Shown here one piece after another: positions 13,647-24,378 of a stretch of 64,000 nt of DNA. Under the pieces are notes generated by a model, which was not told the origin of the DNA, searched no databases, and was given only the letters and a program-made list of their open reading frames with translations. The stretch's first letter is position 1; each line of letters begins with the position of its first letter. Made by a program: the position numbers and the translations under genes. Origin of the DNA: Hermodice carunculata (taxonomy: Eukaryota > Annelida > Polychaeta > Eunicida > Amphinomidae); assembly GCA_964020975.1 (NCBI GenBank), contig OZ026620.1, positions 79,913,279 through 79,977,278 on the forward strand, in the 5' to 3' direction.

Positions 13647-13731
13647 GTTCTACCACAGAAAGTGTTGTAAAACATGTCCTGCTCGTTCGGCTTGGGATAT
13701 GTTTTTTTACAACACTTTTGTCTGGTAGAAC
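13647..13731. repeat. Palindromic fold-back, copy 2
   Basis: GTTCTACCACAGAAAGTGTT at the left and AACACTTTTGTCTGGTAGAAC at the right form near-perfect inverted arms that extend inward (GTAAAACAT / ATGTTTTTTTAC). CCCGAATGTGTGCCA follows this copy at about 13760, whereas it precedes copy 1. It may be a small fold-back MITE. No target duplication was established. Confidence 0.75.
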
Positions 13732-13739
13732 TACTACTT

Positions 13740-15100
13740 CTGTTACATACCACAACAAAGCCCGAATGTGTGCCAGTAATACTTCTATCATATTGACCTA
13801 GTATTGGCCAGTATGACCCAATCAGAGGCGACTATGTTACATTTCTTGCACATGTTGTGTGATACCTTAATTAATGTGTGTAGTCATTATTAACCAGTTC
13901 GCTCCTGGAAGCCTTCCAGATCGCAACTCACCCTAAATCTCTCCGAGGTCCTAAACGGCTATGCTGTTAATGTGCTCAGATTTGGTGTTGTCGCCAGAGA
14001 GGCAACAATGACACTTTGTACGGACTACGCCTCTGCCACAAGTTACAACACTATTTCAACGGGGATATATAGATCTTGGGCATAGCAGTTAACTTAAATT
14101 TGTGGAACAGTGTCTGACCAAAAGAAAGGCTATACGACAGATGGGTTCGTTCAGCGACTCAAGCTACTACCGCCGTGCTACTCTAGACTGGTTTAGCATA
14201 CGGCCGCTAGAGGAACCTAGCAACAAGGCGCTACTGCCTGATCCACTAACTTTATTACCAATACTTTGTAATGCTGACGTTCACATCTTAGGCTATGCCT
14301 ACAACATATTAAATAATACGAAATAGGCCTAAAGAACCGTAAGTGCCTGCATTGTCTGGTTTTACATTGTACTTGTGTCAGTGCAGAACATGAGGTAGCG
14401 CGCTTTTATAATGCTTCAGATTCATAAATATAACGAAAATGATGTCTGCCTACTTTCTTATTCTGCCGTGAACTCAGCTAACTGACAAGCCAGGAGAACC
14501 AAAACGTGGCAGGCCTACCATGACTCCTTTTGTCTTTGGCGCAAGTGGCATATTTCTGGTTTCAGATGGTTACGCCTATTTGTTTTAGAAACAAAGTCCG
14601 TAGTTGATAAAAAAGATTTTAGAGGACCAGTTCACTGCCACCACTTGCCCTTTTGTGTTCCGCCGCAGCCGAACACTATTAGGCCTACTGTGGGTCAAAC
14701 TGCGGTGTCAGTTATTATAGAGGCACTAGGCTAGATCCCTGTCTTCACCATGCTTGTGCCTTTTCTGCACACGCTTCCGGCAATCCAAAGCAGCACCCCG
14801 TAGTAAGTGAGAGGTGGATTTGGCTTCCAGAGTAAAGACCCATTTACCATGCAACTTACATTGTAACATATGGTACTGCCCATACTTAGACGCAGTATAG
14901 TTAACCGTTTAAACGCTGTATATGTTCATTTGGGGTCTTTAAAACACGGCCTACACCAATCAACTTTTAGTCCAGGCCCAGGAGCTGTTACCCAAGTTCT
15001 GTTTGTTAATTTACCTTACGCTTCAGGGTTCAATTTTGTGTAACTTTTCATGCAGCATTGAATCATAATTCGTCAATACAGTGCACAGAAGTACAAGATA
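13740..15100. other. No gene recognised
   Basis: Mixed-composition intronic DNA with two perfect TAGGCCTA octamers (14324, 14680). Short open frames such as 14102-14326 resemble nothing known. Confidence 0.6.
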
Positions 15101-15800
15101 AACAAGAAAAGAAGATTTGCTTCAAAGCAAATCTGTCTGTGTGCCTTCAAAAGTTGTAAATATTAAATGCTACAACTTTTATCCTTTGATACTTCACATG
15201 ACATTAAGCTTATGGTTACGTGAAAATTTCAAAGTCCAAATGACCTTGACCTTTGACCTTTACAGGTCACACGTAAATTGCACAGTGTTACAATGTCCAC
15301 AATTTAAGCGCAACATGAACCAAATGAGATAAAAATTGACCAAGTTATGGCAAGGTGAATCTTTCAAAGGGCCGGATGACCTTGACCTTTGCCTTTTTGA
15401 GGTAACATGTTCTTATAAAAATGTGCAGTGTTACAATACCTACAATTGGATGGAAATTGGCAGAGTTACGGGTGGAAACTTTCAAAGGTCCAAATGACCT
15501 TGACCTTTGAAATTTAGAGGTCACATGTAAATTACAAAAATGTAAAATGTTACCATAGCTACAATTTGAGCCCAACATAATCAAAATTGGATAAAAATTG
15601 CCCGAGTTCTCGCAAGAAGAAAGCCGCCATCGAAAGTGGCCTTTGATCTTGAAAATGACCTTTGACCTTGACATGACCTCTACCTGAAGTGAACCTTGAC
15701 CTCAAAAGTGACATTTTGGCCTAAAATTGACCTTTGACCTCGACATGACCTTTGCTCTTGATATGACCTTGACATGTGAGATGACCTTTACCTTGCTGTG
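15101..15800 (+). mobile_element. Family E: hairpin-started element with TGACCTTGACC repeats
   Basis: The left end is AACAAGAAAAG followed by a perfect 9-bp-arm hairpin: AGATTTGCT (15113-15121), loop TCAA, AGCAAATCT (15126-15134). Three degenerate units of about 120-150 bp follow, each opening with 'ccaaatgaccttgaccttt' or close variants (near 15235, 15375, 15492). Then comes a stretch dense in 'gacctttgaccttgacatga' (15640-15795). No right-end hairpin was found, so the end is approximate. No coding capacity. Confidence 0.6.
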
Positions 15801-16009
15801 ATCAAACTCCTATACACCCGGAACCACATTTACTATAGTATATAAGATATTGAAGATTTACAACTTTAATTACCCCCTCACGTGCATAATGTTGAAAAGC
15901 AGGACCTCTCATTATAAAAAGGCCAGACTTCATCTATAGAGGTATAATTGTGCCAAGTTTGGAGTTTCTACATGTAATACTTTTCAAATGAAATGTCGAC
16001 AAATTTGCC

Positions 16010-16041
16010 TGGAAAGAAAGAAAGAAAGAGAGAGAGAGACA

Positions 16042-16125
<84 letters not shown>

Positions 16126-16126
16126 C
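16010..16126 (+). repeat. (GAAA)n microsatellite
   Basis: Nearly pure AAAG tetramer tract with a short GAGAGA interruption near 16028. The Lys/Glu-rich and Phe/Leu/Ser-rich frames across it are artefacts. Confidence 0.97.
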
Positions 16127-17292
16127 ACAATTTACAATGACCAGAAATATGGTTCAATTTTCATGGATGGGAGCGGCCAGACCCTTAACAGGTTGAGCTT
16201 CATGTATGTTGCTGCAAAGTGATATTTCACCTTGCTCCGTATCAGAAAAACCCTGTGCTTACAACGGTACAACAGTGGTATAGATGGCCACAACCAAATA
16301 AGCTAAAAGGTACAGGGTATGTTTTGGACCAAGGCCAACAAATCACACCACACACTCCGCCTTTGATGCTTCCTTGGCGCATAATACATGAGCGGGGACA
16401 TAATGAACAATAAATAAAGGATTGCTTGTATGGGTTACTGCTTGTCAAGTCAGGAGTGAAATTTATTTTTTCACATTGGTACTGGAAGCTGAATGTTGAT
16501 GTTTTGGTAGTTCTTGAATCTCTAATCCCTACCTTTTGCTGTATTTAACTTTGCTTTCATTGTTGGGTTGAAAGTTATGAATGTGGGTAATCTTTTTCTG
16601 ATCTATCATTATCGATCGTTATCACGGAACGTTAAGCCTGATATATGCTACAGTACAGTATCAGCTGATCAGTGTCTGCTTAAAACTATTACTTTTTATG
16701 CAGATAGTGATAGTCACCACATATAGCATAAATTTAAACTCTAGAACTGTGCTAATTTGTGCATAATTTCCAACCTATTGACAATTTCTGGTATGGGTCT
16801 AAGACTTGGCAGGCCTGACTGGGGATTAGAATGTGGCTTGGTTGGAATTGTGAGGCCGTGGAATGACTAGGCAAGGGAGTGTGCAACACCCTGCCAAGAC
16901 AGGAACTTCTGACAAAACGAAAAAGGGAAATGGGGCTCTCTGGTACATTCTGATGGTCAAATTTATCTTAAAATGTAAGGTTTAAAATATACATGTTTTC
17001 AGTCATGATGATAAGTAAGTAATATGATTTATTTCCAAGTTTTATCAGCTACAGCACTGTTTTCACCACATAACAGATCAAAATCCCCAGGCTAACCACA
17101 TGTTATGTGCAAGACAGCGTGTTGTACATTACCCTTGTCCAGGCCTGGGGTGTTGTACTGCTACGTTGGATACAAACTTTTGTGACTTTGACAAAGCCAG
17201 AAAAGTTTGTACTCGACGGTGCAGTGCAACAGTACAGTACAAGCCTTTGTCTTTTCCTATGTATTTTGCGTCGAGCAAGTGAACGGAGTCGG

Positions 17293-17294
<2 letters not shown>
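16127..17294. other. No gene recognised
   Basis: Intronic DNA of the KCNMB-like gene. An imperfect inverted pair around 17150-17250 (ACAAACTTTTGTGACTTTGA / CAAAGCCAGAAAAGTTTGTA and flanks) suggests a small fold-back repeat. Confidence 0.5.

Positions 17295-17295
<1 letters not shown>

Positions 17296-17366
<71 letters not shown>
17296..17366. repeat. (AC)n(AT)n compound microsatellite
   Basis: CA dinucleotides to about 17325, then TA dinucleotides to about 17366. Confidence 0.97.
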
Positions 17367-17369
<3 letters not shown>

Positions 17370-17520
17370 AAATATATAGGCCTACCTTTCTTTGTCTCCA
17401 GGAACCCGCCCGATCCGGCACAGTATTTTGAACGACACACTAAACATCACCCTCTGTGCTAGGCCTATATACAAATTACGAAAATCCGAAGAGTCTGGTT
17501 TATGCGGTGTTTGAATTTAG

Positions 17521-17522
17521 GG

Positions 17523-17614
<92 letters not shown>
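17521..17614 (+). repeat. (GA)n microsatellite
   Basis: Almost uninterrupted GA from about 17524 to 17614. Flanking copies of 'cctatatacaaattacg' (17463) and 'cctatatgcaaattacc' (17615) show a short duplication around the tract. Confidence 0.97.
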
Positions 17615-17617
<3 letters not shown>

Positions 17618-17718
17618 ATATGCAAATTACCTATATCTGAAGTGTCTAGCTCACGCGGTGTTTGAATTTAATTTCAAAAGCGTGAGAGAGGTGATTTTTG
17701 ACGAGCCGAACTACCCAC

Positions 17719-18117
17719 CTGGGGCAGGAGAGTTCTCAGATATTCATGCTCGCTTTCAAATAGCAGACCCACTGCAGGCACCTGCCCCACGCTGAAATTA
17801 TATTGCACAAACAGCTGCATGCAAGGTTGTTTGGAAGTGACTATACTTCCGCAGCCACCCTTGGTGGAACCCCCGATGCATCTTGAACAGGACAGCCAAG
17901 GCCAGGAATCAGATGACGACACGTTCAGAGTCTTGCACTGTGAACTCAGTAATCCTTGCGTGCGTCGCCGTGGGTCAATGATCATTACTCCCATAACGAT
18001 GAGGTTAAGAGTGACTAGCACAATAACTGACCCTGGGAACACGTAATACATACGGAGGCAAGCGTTTCGTGTCGGCACCTTGAAGCAGCAGGTCTCCCAA
18101 TAATAATTGTCACTCAT
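17719..18117 (-). CDS. KCNMB-like: BK-channel beta subunit (Slo-beta/KCNMB-like), TM1 and loop exon
   Basis: From ATG at 18117-18115 the frame gives 133 codons to a consensus donor (CCCCAG/GTGGGTAG), phase 0. It encodes a short N-terminus, TM1 (VFPGSVIVLVTLNLIVMGVM), then SQCKTLNVSSS, SCSRC, a third Cys pair and PCMQLFVQYNFS, followed by SEHEYL. This order matches vertebrate KCNMB proteins (SQCTLLNAS..., SC..C, PCLQVYVN...). LNVSS and YNFS are likely N-glycosylation sites on the extracellular loop. An upstream in-frame stop lies near 18180; an acceptor-like site (CTGCTTCAAG) near 18080 could instead make this an internal exon. It joins in phase to 10043-10441. Family call strong; true 5' end uncertain. 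Confidence 0.82.
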
Positions 18118-18892
18118 CGTCCAAATATTAATCGTGGTCGCTGTGTTATTACGCAGCCCATGTATCTTATTCAACGATTACAGTGGGGGCGAACAGACTG
18201 AAGCAAGACAGCCCAAGAGTTCGGCCTTCCTCATCCTCTGCCGTCCGGACAGGTACACCATCCACATCATTTATGACCTGATGCAGGAACACGATATTCC
18301 TCAAGTTCTGACCACATTTGACCTCATTGCAAGGACACCGTCTTGATTGCAAAGCGTATACTCAAGTGCCATCTCTTGTTAATATGGTAAACTAAAAAAT
18401 GACTTTCTGCACGTTGTGCTATTTCTTGCCCCTGAAGCAAACCTAACTTAAAGCTCCGTGTTAGGTCCACTCGACGTGAGACAACATGGAATATGATCTG
18501 CTCCAAGAAGGCAATATAATTTCACCAGTTCAGAGTGTTGGCTCCTTTGGGTAAATCTCCTTCTAAATTACAAAATCACCAGTGTGATTTTGGTGGTGTT
18601 ACGTTCAAGGAAAATTGTTTATCGATAGGCCTGCATGGGGGGCTTATATAGTAATTTATATGCTTCTGTATTGTTACTATACACATGTATCTCAGTATAT
18701 GAGCTTTATCTGTCTTAGTATGTTCGTGATAATTTTATTTTTCTGTAACAAATCTTAATAAATCCCCCGCAAACGAGAAATAAAATTTATATTGTAATAA
18801 AATCATACATCAAGGTGAACTTGAACTACACATAGTCCTAAATGAAAGGAATTTTTCAACACCATGTGTTAAATTGAGGATGAGACATATAT
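18118..18892. other. No gene recognised
   Basis: A 60-codon minus-strand frame at 18167-18352 lies directly upstream of the TM1 exon and could hold an upstream exon, but it shows no recognisable motif. The rest is AT-rich. Confidence 0.5.
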
Positions 18893-18893
18893 A

Positions 18894-19017
18894 ACAAATT
18901 AAAAGGACCAATTAAAATTAAATGGTTAACTGAAGGGGTCAATCGAATAAATGTAACAAATTAAAAGGACCAATTAAAATTAAATGGTTAACTGAAGGGG
19001 CCAATCGAATAAATGTC
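18894..19017 (+). repeat. 62-bp tandem duplication
   Basis: A 62-bp unit starting AACAAATTAAAAGGACCAAT occurs twice head to tail (18894 and 18956) with about one visible difference (ggggtc / ggggcc). This is a recent duplication at the left edge of the family D element. Confidence 0.9.
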
Positions 19018-19019
19018 TA

Positions 19020-20852
19020 CTAAAGAAACGAGACCCATTGGCCAAATGCTCTGCTGGCACTACAGCTATATTGCACCTGTTCATTTTAAAGTTGCCAGTC
19101 CTCAAGTGGCTTCTGAACATGTAAAGCTTATGTGATTTTTGTGTGTTGTTTGTCCACGAGATGCCACTTCGCTCCACACGTTATCATAGTTTATTCGTCC
19201 AATTTCTGTGATGGATATTGTCGCATGTTCAGAGACAAAAATGAGCGAGTCCTTAACTTTATGTCCTCAGTGACCTTGGGACAGAAGATCAAGGTCACCC
19301 ACATTATGTAATACAAGAGGTCCATAGGCCTGGTACTGTCCTGACATTGCCATTGATGTCCAAGCTACACTCTGCCATTACAAAATCACCTATTTCAACT
19401 TTACAGGCATGGCGACCTCACAAAAATTCGTCAAGGTCACTGATATTATATATGATTCTAGTTTTGGACATTGTCTATATATCCTATATATTTGGCACAT
19501 CTAACCCAATTACTGTTCGAGATATGGAATTCTATATCTTAAAATACATTTTGGCTCATTATGTCCATCAAATAATAGGTGGCGCCGTTAGTGTCATTAT
19601 CAACTTAGACTTTGACCTCCCCCACAATCCCTCCAAATTTGGTGCAGGTCTTCCCCAAATTAAAGATGCTAGAGTGTTCACAATATTTTCATATTTTGAT
19701 CCTTATATTGCATAATATTGTAGGTGGCGCCACCAATATAAAAAAAAAACCCCGAGATTCTTATATACTCTGCAAGTTCAGAAAGTTATATTGGGCTGAC
19801 TTGAAAACTGTGGACAGTACTGTGACCACAAAAGTTTCACATTTTGACCTGTATATTACATAATAGTATTGGTGGCGCCACCAACATCGATGTGGATATA
19901 CATTTTAAACACTTTATGACTCTTAAACATTACATGGGCCTATCTCAAGAATTGTGTAGTGCAGAGCATTCACCAGATGACCCCAATGTTCAAACTGGCC
20001 ATTTGACCTTGACCTTCAACTCGGATTTTAAAAAAAAGCATTCACGATATGCGTCCAACATCCAGCTTTCCATATATAGTCTGTTCAAATCGTGTTATAA
20101 CGTTTCGAGTAATTCAGGAAAAACAATAAACTTGGACAAGCGCCAAACTACTGAATTACTGGGTCACAGTGACCCAAAAAGCAGGTCACCAAGTACACCC
20201 TTATGTATTATGTAATCAAGTGCAATTTTCATCTGGAGTTTCAATTCTCTTTGCCACTGATGTCCAAGCCACAACCAGCCATTACAAAATCATCTTTTCC
20301 AATTTAGAGGCATGGTGACTTCACAGAAATAGGTCAAGGTCACTGATATCAAATAAATATTTATCTTTGGCCATGGCCTATATATCATATAAATTTGGCA
20401 AGTCTAGCCCAATTACTTTTCCAAATATGGAATTTTACATCTTAAAACACATTTTGGCTCATAATTTGACAAATAATAGGTGGCGCCACTAGTATCATGA
20501 GCAACTTAGTAATTATGGAGTTTGGCGCTTGTCCAAATTTATTGTTTTTCCTCAATAACCTCCCCCACAATCCCACCAAATTTGGTGAAGATCCACCAAA
20601 AATTAAAGATGCTAGAGTGTTCACAAGATTTTCACATTTCGACCCCTATATTACATAATAATGTAGGTGGCGCGACCAATATCGAACTCGGCCTAGATTT
20701 TCATACACCCTATAAGTCCTAGAAGTTATCTTGGGTTAACTTGAAAACTATGGACAGTATCGCCCTAATGAGCAAAAGTTTACACACGGACGGACAAACA
20801 GACATGAGCAGTCGCACACTCTCCACGACCTTGTTCAGCAGAGCTAAAAAGT
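19020..20852 (+). mobile_element. Family D element, plus orientation
   Basis: The left part (GTCCTCAAGTGGCTTCTGAACA near 19096) matches the reverse complement of the left part of the copy at 28260-29828. The body has degenerate repeats with 'ggtggcgccaccaatat' variants (near 19579, 19722, 19871, 20478, 20668), 'attttggctcat' and 'tgctagagtgttcaca'. 'gtgaccttgg...atcaaggtcac' lies near 19270. The right end has an acacggacggacaaacagac tract near 20785 and CAGAGCTAAAAA at about 20839-20850. Its right hairpin is degraded. No coding capacity. Confidence 0.65.
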
Positions 20853-23300
20853 TAAAACTGAATAAAGCTTTGACAAGCCGATGGTCATGGATTCATCAAG
20901 ATCAAATCAGACGTCCCAGCCGCTGGGGAAATCTTGGAAATCCTGGAAAATGAGATCCCATTTTTCCAGTCAGGGGAACTCGGGGAATTGTGAAAAAGTG
21001 GAAAAATTCATGGAAACTCGTGGAATTTAGATTTGGCACTGAAAGGACAGGTCTTCATTAAACAATCGGGCATGCATATTCCTTCTCAATGTGTCCAGGG
21101 TTTTAACCCTTGGATGGCTATGGTGGGATTTTTAGTGTTCACCATGTAGTGTGACAAATACACAATCTGACTAGATAATTGCAGGTTGCTAAAATTGTTA
21201 TGTTCCCTCTAAAATCATAACTGCTTCTTCTATACACCAAAAGGCCAAAAAATGGAATGGCGCCCCTTGCCTCCTTAGCTGCAAATAATACAGTCACATT
21301 TAATGTAACTGACTAATAGTCTACATGAACAGTTATTGCTCCTCAGCTTTCTCCCACTAAAATTAAGTGATGATAACCTGTGATTTTTTGTTATAATCAG
21401 ACTCCAATGTTTGACTTTTATTAACCAATTTTGATGCCTAGATCTGTAAAAAAAAAATTACCCCGAATTGGCAAAAAGATATAATTCACTGGCTCGTACT
21501 GGATGTCCAGTATGAATATGGGAATGTGATTGCGTCTTTGTGGTGCCCTTTCTGCTTCAGTGGGAAAGGATGGTGCTCAATGGATGTCTTGAAATATTCA
21601 ACGCAACCCTTTCCACACATCTTAGTTTGTGCCCAGTTCTATCCATGGATGTGTATAATGGCAATTATTTTTCTTCTATCAACAGCTATGTATCTTTAGA
21701 TTAGTGTGGTGTTGGATCAGAACTGTTTTTATCCTATGACGGTGGTAATATGAGCATACATGATGTCCACTTCAGTTTCTGGGTGAAAATTTGAGGAGTT
21801 GCTCGGGGAAAAAAGGAATATAGAGCCTGGATTAAGGAAGTAGAAACCCCAAGTAATGCATATTTCAGGCAATTAAACTGAGCAATATGGAGCAGACAGC
21901 CCTCATATCCCACATGCAGGGGTAAAAGCATTACAAGCTCTCATGAGGTCGGGTCCTGGACAACAATCCATTACAGCATTCTGTAGCAGCAAAGATCGCC
22001 AACCTGACAGCACCTGCACTGCATCATATACACACATTCCACATCAAACACGTCTGAGCAGTGTGGAGGAGAAGGCGATGTAAATGATGTTCATGCAGAA
22101 AGATGTTCAATGGGTGGGACTGGTAATGCTATGACAAATTGTGTGAATTCGAGAGAAGTCAAAAAAGCAGAAATAATTTGGGCCGTGAAGTCTATCATGT
22201 TACATTTCTCTTGCAATGCAAGTGCTGACATGCGAGATGCCTCTTTCTTGTCATGTTTATTGACAGTTGTGCGGCAAAAAGGTTCAAGTGTACATCTACA
22301 AATCAGACATACCTGGTATGTTTTGGCATTGCACCATAATTCAAAGACAAATTTTTTAATTAGCCTAGCACTGTGTTGTGGTGTAATTTTTATTGAGTTG
22401 CTTAACTCCATCTGCCAATGTCCATTACTTTGCATGGGTTATAGTAATATCTTACCTGGACAGTAAGTTCTTTAGACACTTTTCAGCTTCGTATCCAGTG
22501 TGTGCATTCAAGGAAAGGACCTCAAAGCTTAGCCCCAGAAAAACGTTGAAAGTGTCTATGGGTGGCCAAGGTGTGAATTTCAATTTTTTGGATACACTGG
22601 GAAAGATAGAAGGCAATACACTGGGAAAGATAGAAGGCAGTGTGATCCTGCTATGCCTCAGCTGCTTTGTCGTGGAAGCTGCAGTCTGCATATGGAGCCT
22701 CTTCCACTGACATACAAAGCACACGCTGGAATCTGGAAAAATGCTGGCAGTCTAGCCAGAGAACGGACTTCGAGAAAATCCAAACGAACTGAGATTTTGG
22801 GCTCCAGTTCTGCAGTGCGAGGCGGATTGAGGATGTTACTGTAGCTGAAAAAGCCATTGAAATTTTGCTTCAATATTCCTCAAAATTGTTCATCGCTATC
22901 TTAATAATTCCAACAAATTTATTCGCAATATAAGTACCCACTGTGATGCTGCAAAGCGACAAGGGTCATTCGCATTACTTACCTGTTGACCAGGACCATA
23001 TAAATGTTATATTTATTATTTGACAATTTTCTTATTGAGGAATTCAGTTGTTTTTTCTTGGTAGTGCATGCATCTTCTATTCCGGCTTTTCAAAGCATGC
23101 GAAAATATACAGCAGTCGTACTACAGGGGTGTAGGGGGAATTTGGCCTACATTTAACTGAAAAGAATTTGAATGTTTAACATTTTACTAGGAATAAAATA
23201 ATGATTTACAGTTTACTGACAAAAGCAATATTTAATATTTACTGGCAGTTAAATGGCATATTATGCATAAAAAACAAAAGTAATGAAAACTTTTATTTCA
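20853..23300. other. No gene recognised
   Basis: Mixed DNA. A short direct repeat ACTGGGAAAGATAGAAGGCA occurs at about 22598 and 22619. Several overlapping open frames of 60-118 codons on both strands between 21700 and 22870 show no family resemblance. Confidence 0.5.
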
Positions 23301-23301
23301 G

Positions 23302-23475
23302 TACTCTTTTCACAGTGTTGCCAAGGAATGTACCCTCTCATTTGCAAGTGATTGACAAATCATCATTTAACTATTTTCATGTTGACAGGCATGGTTTTTT
23401 TGAGCTGCAACACATCAGTCATACACGGCCTAACAGAAAAAAATGTGTTCATGATCAACTGCATACTAAATTAAG
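23302..23475 (+). CDS. Candidate internal exon, unknown protein
   Basis: It has an acceptor-like TTTTATTTCAG just before 23302 and a strong donor (TTAAG/GTACGT) after 23475. The 174 bp between are open and the exon would be symmetric (phase 2 on both sides). The peptide (SHLQVIDKSSFNYFHVD, then GFFELQHISHTRPNRKKC) matches nothing I recognise. No neighbouring exon was found. It could be chance; support is only the splice-site pair and the open frame. Confidence 0.25.
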
Positions 23476-23739
23476 GTACGTGGAAAAATATTTTCTTCCA
23501 TAGAGCGTGTATTTTCTCCAAATTGATGGTAATTTATACACTAGAATCTAAATTCTAATATCTTAGCCTACAGAAGCCAGAAAATTAATTAGGTCTATGT
23601 TGAGGAATAGATTTGTAAATTTTCATCTTACTCTATAATTTTAAGTCATGCAGATTGACAAATGCATGTACTTCAACGTTTAAAAGTTAAGTAAACCAGA
23701 CATGAATAAATGAATAGAATAAAGTTTTTAGGGAAAGGA

Positions 23740-24378
23740 GCTTATAGTTAGAGTTGGTTGGAACAAATCTGGCCACAATTATTTAAGTTATAACCATCAC
23801 AAGAAATTTCCATGTTAAACTTTCCTATTTATAAACTTTTCTAAAAATTTCTAAAAAAAAAAAAACATAAAAAATCTCCACAAAAAATTGAGCGTGACCA
23901 TTTGAAAAACTTGGTAGAGATCCACCTAAGGTACATTGCCACCAAGTTTGAAGTCAATATGAGAGACTGTTTCTTCCTAAAGTCCAAAATGTGAATAAGC
24001 ATTAGAGTGCCCATTGACTTGCACAGTAATCAATAGAACAGGTGCATTTAGCGATAAGTACCAAAATTGAAAAAAAAAATCATTAAACATCAGGAATCCA
24101 CAGCAGTGCCACCGAGTGAACATCTTTGTTTGAACCTTTCACAAGGAACATTTACGCCGAGTTTCAGCTTAATTTGAGTGACGGTCATAGAAGAGAGGTC
24201 AAAAATTGCAAAAAAACCCCACAAAAATCATAAAAAATAGAAAAAAATTGCTGTGCCACCTGCTGAACAAATTAAGAGCTAGATGTCTCTAGGAGTGTCC
24301 CTGAGTGATATCAAAGCAATAGGGTGAGCAGTTTTAAGAAGATCCCCCCCCCATATTTTTTTTTTTTTAAGTTCATAA
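23740..24378 (+). mobile_element. Family H fragment left of copy H1
   Basis: Carries family H phrases ('acttggtagagatccaccta', 'ggtacattgccaccaagttt', 'cattgacttgcacagtaatc', 'gtgccaccgagtgaacatc', 'gctgtgccacctgctgaaca'). It ends where the H1 left end begins. It is a truncated earlier copy. Confidence 0.7.

Noticed and set aside
22091-22466. Overlapping 114- and 118-codon frames on opposite strands
   Set aside because: Neither shows a motif; such overlap in both strands is usual for chance open sequence.
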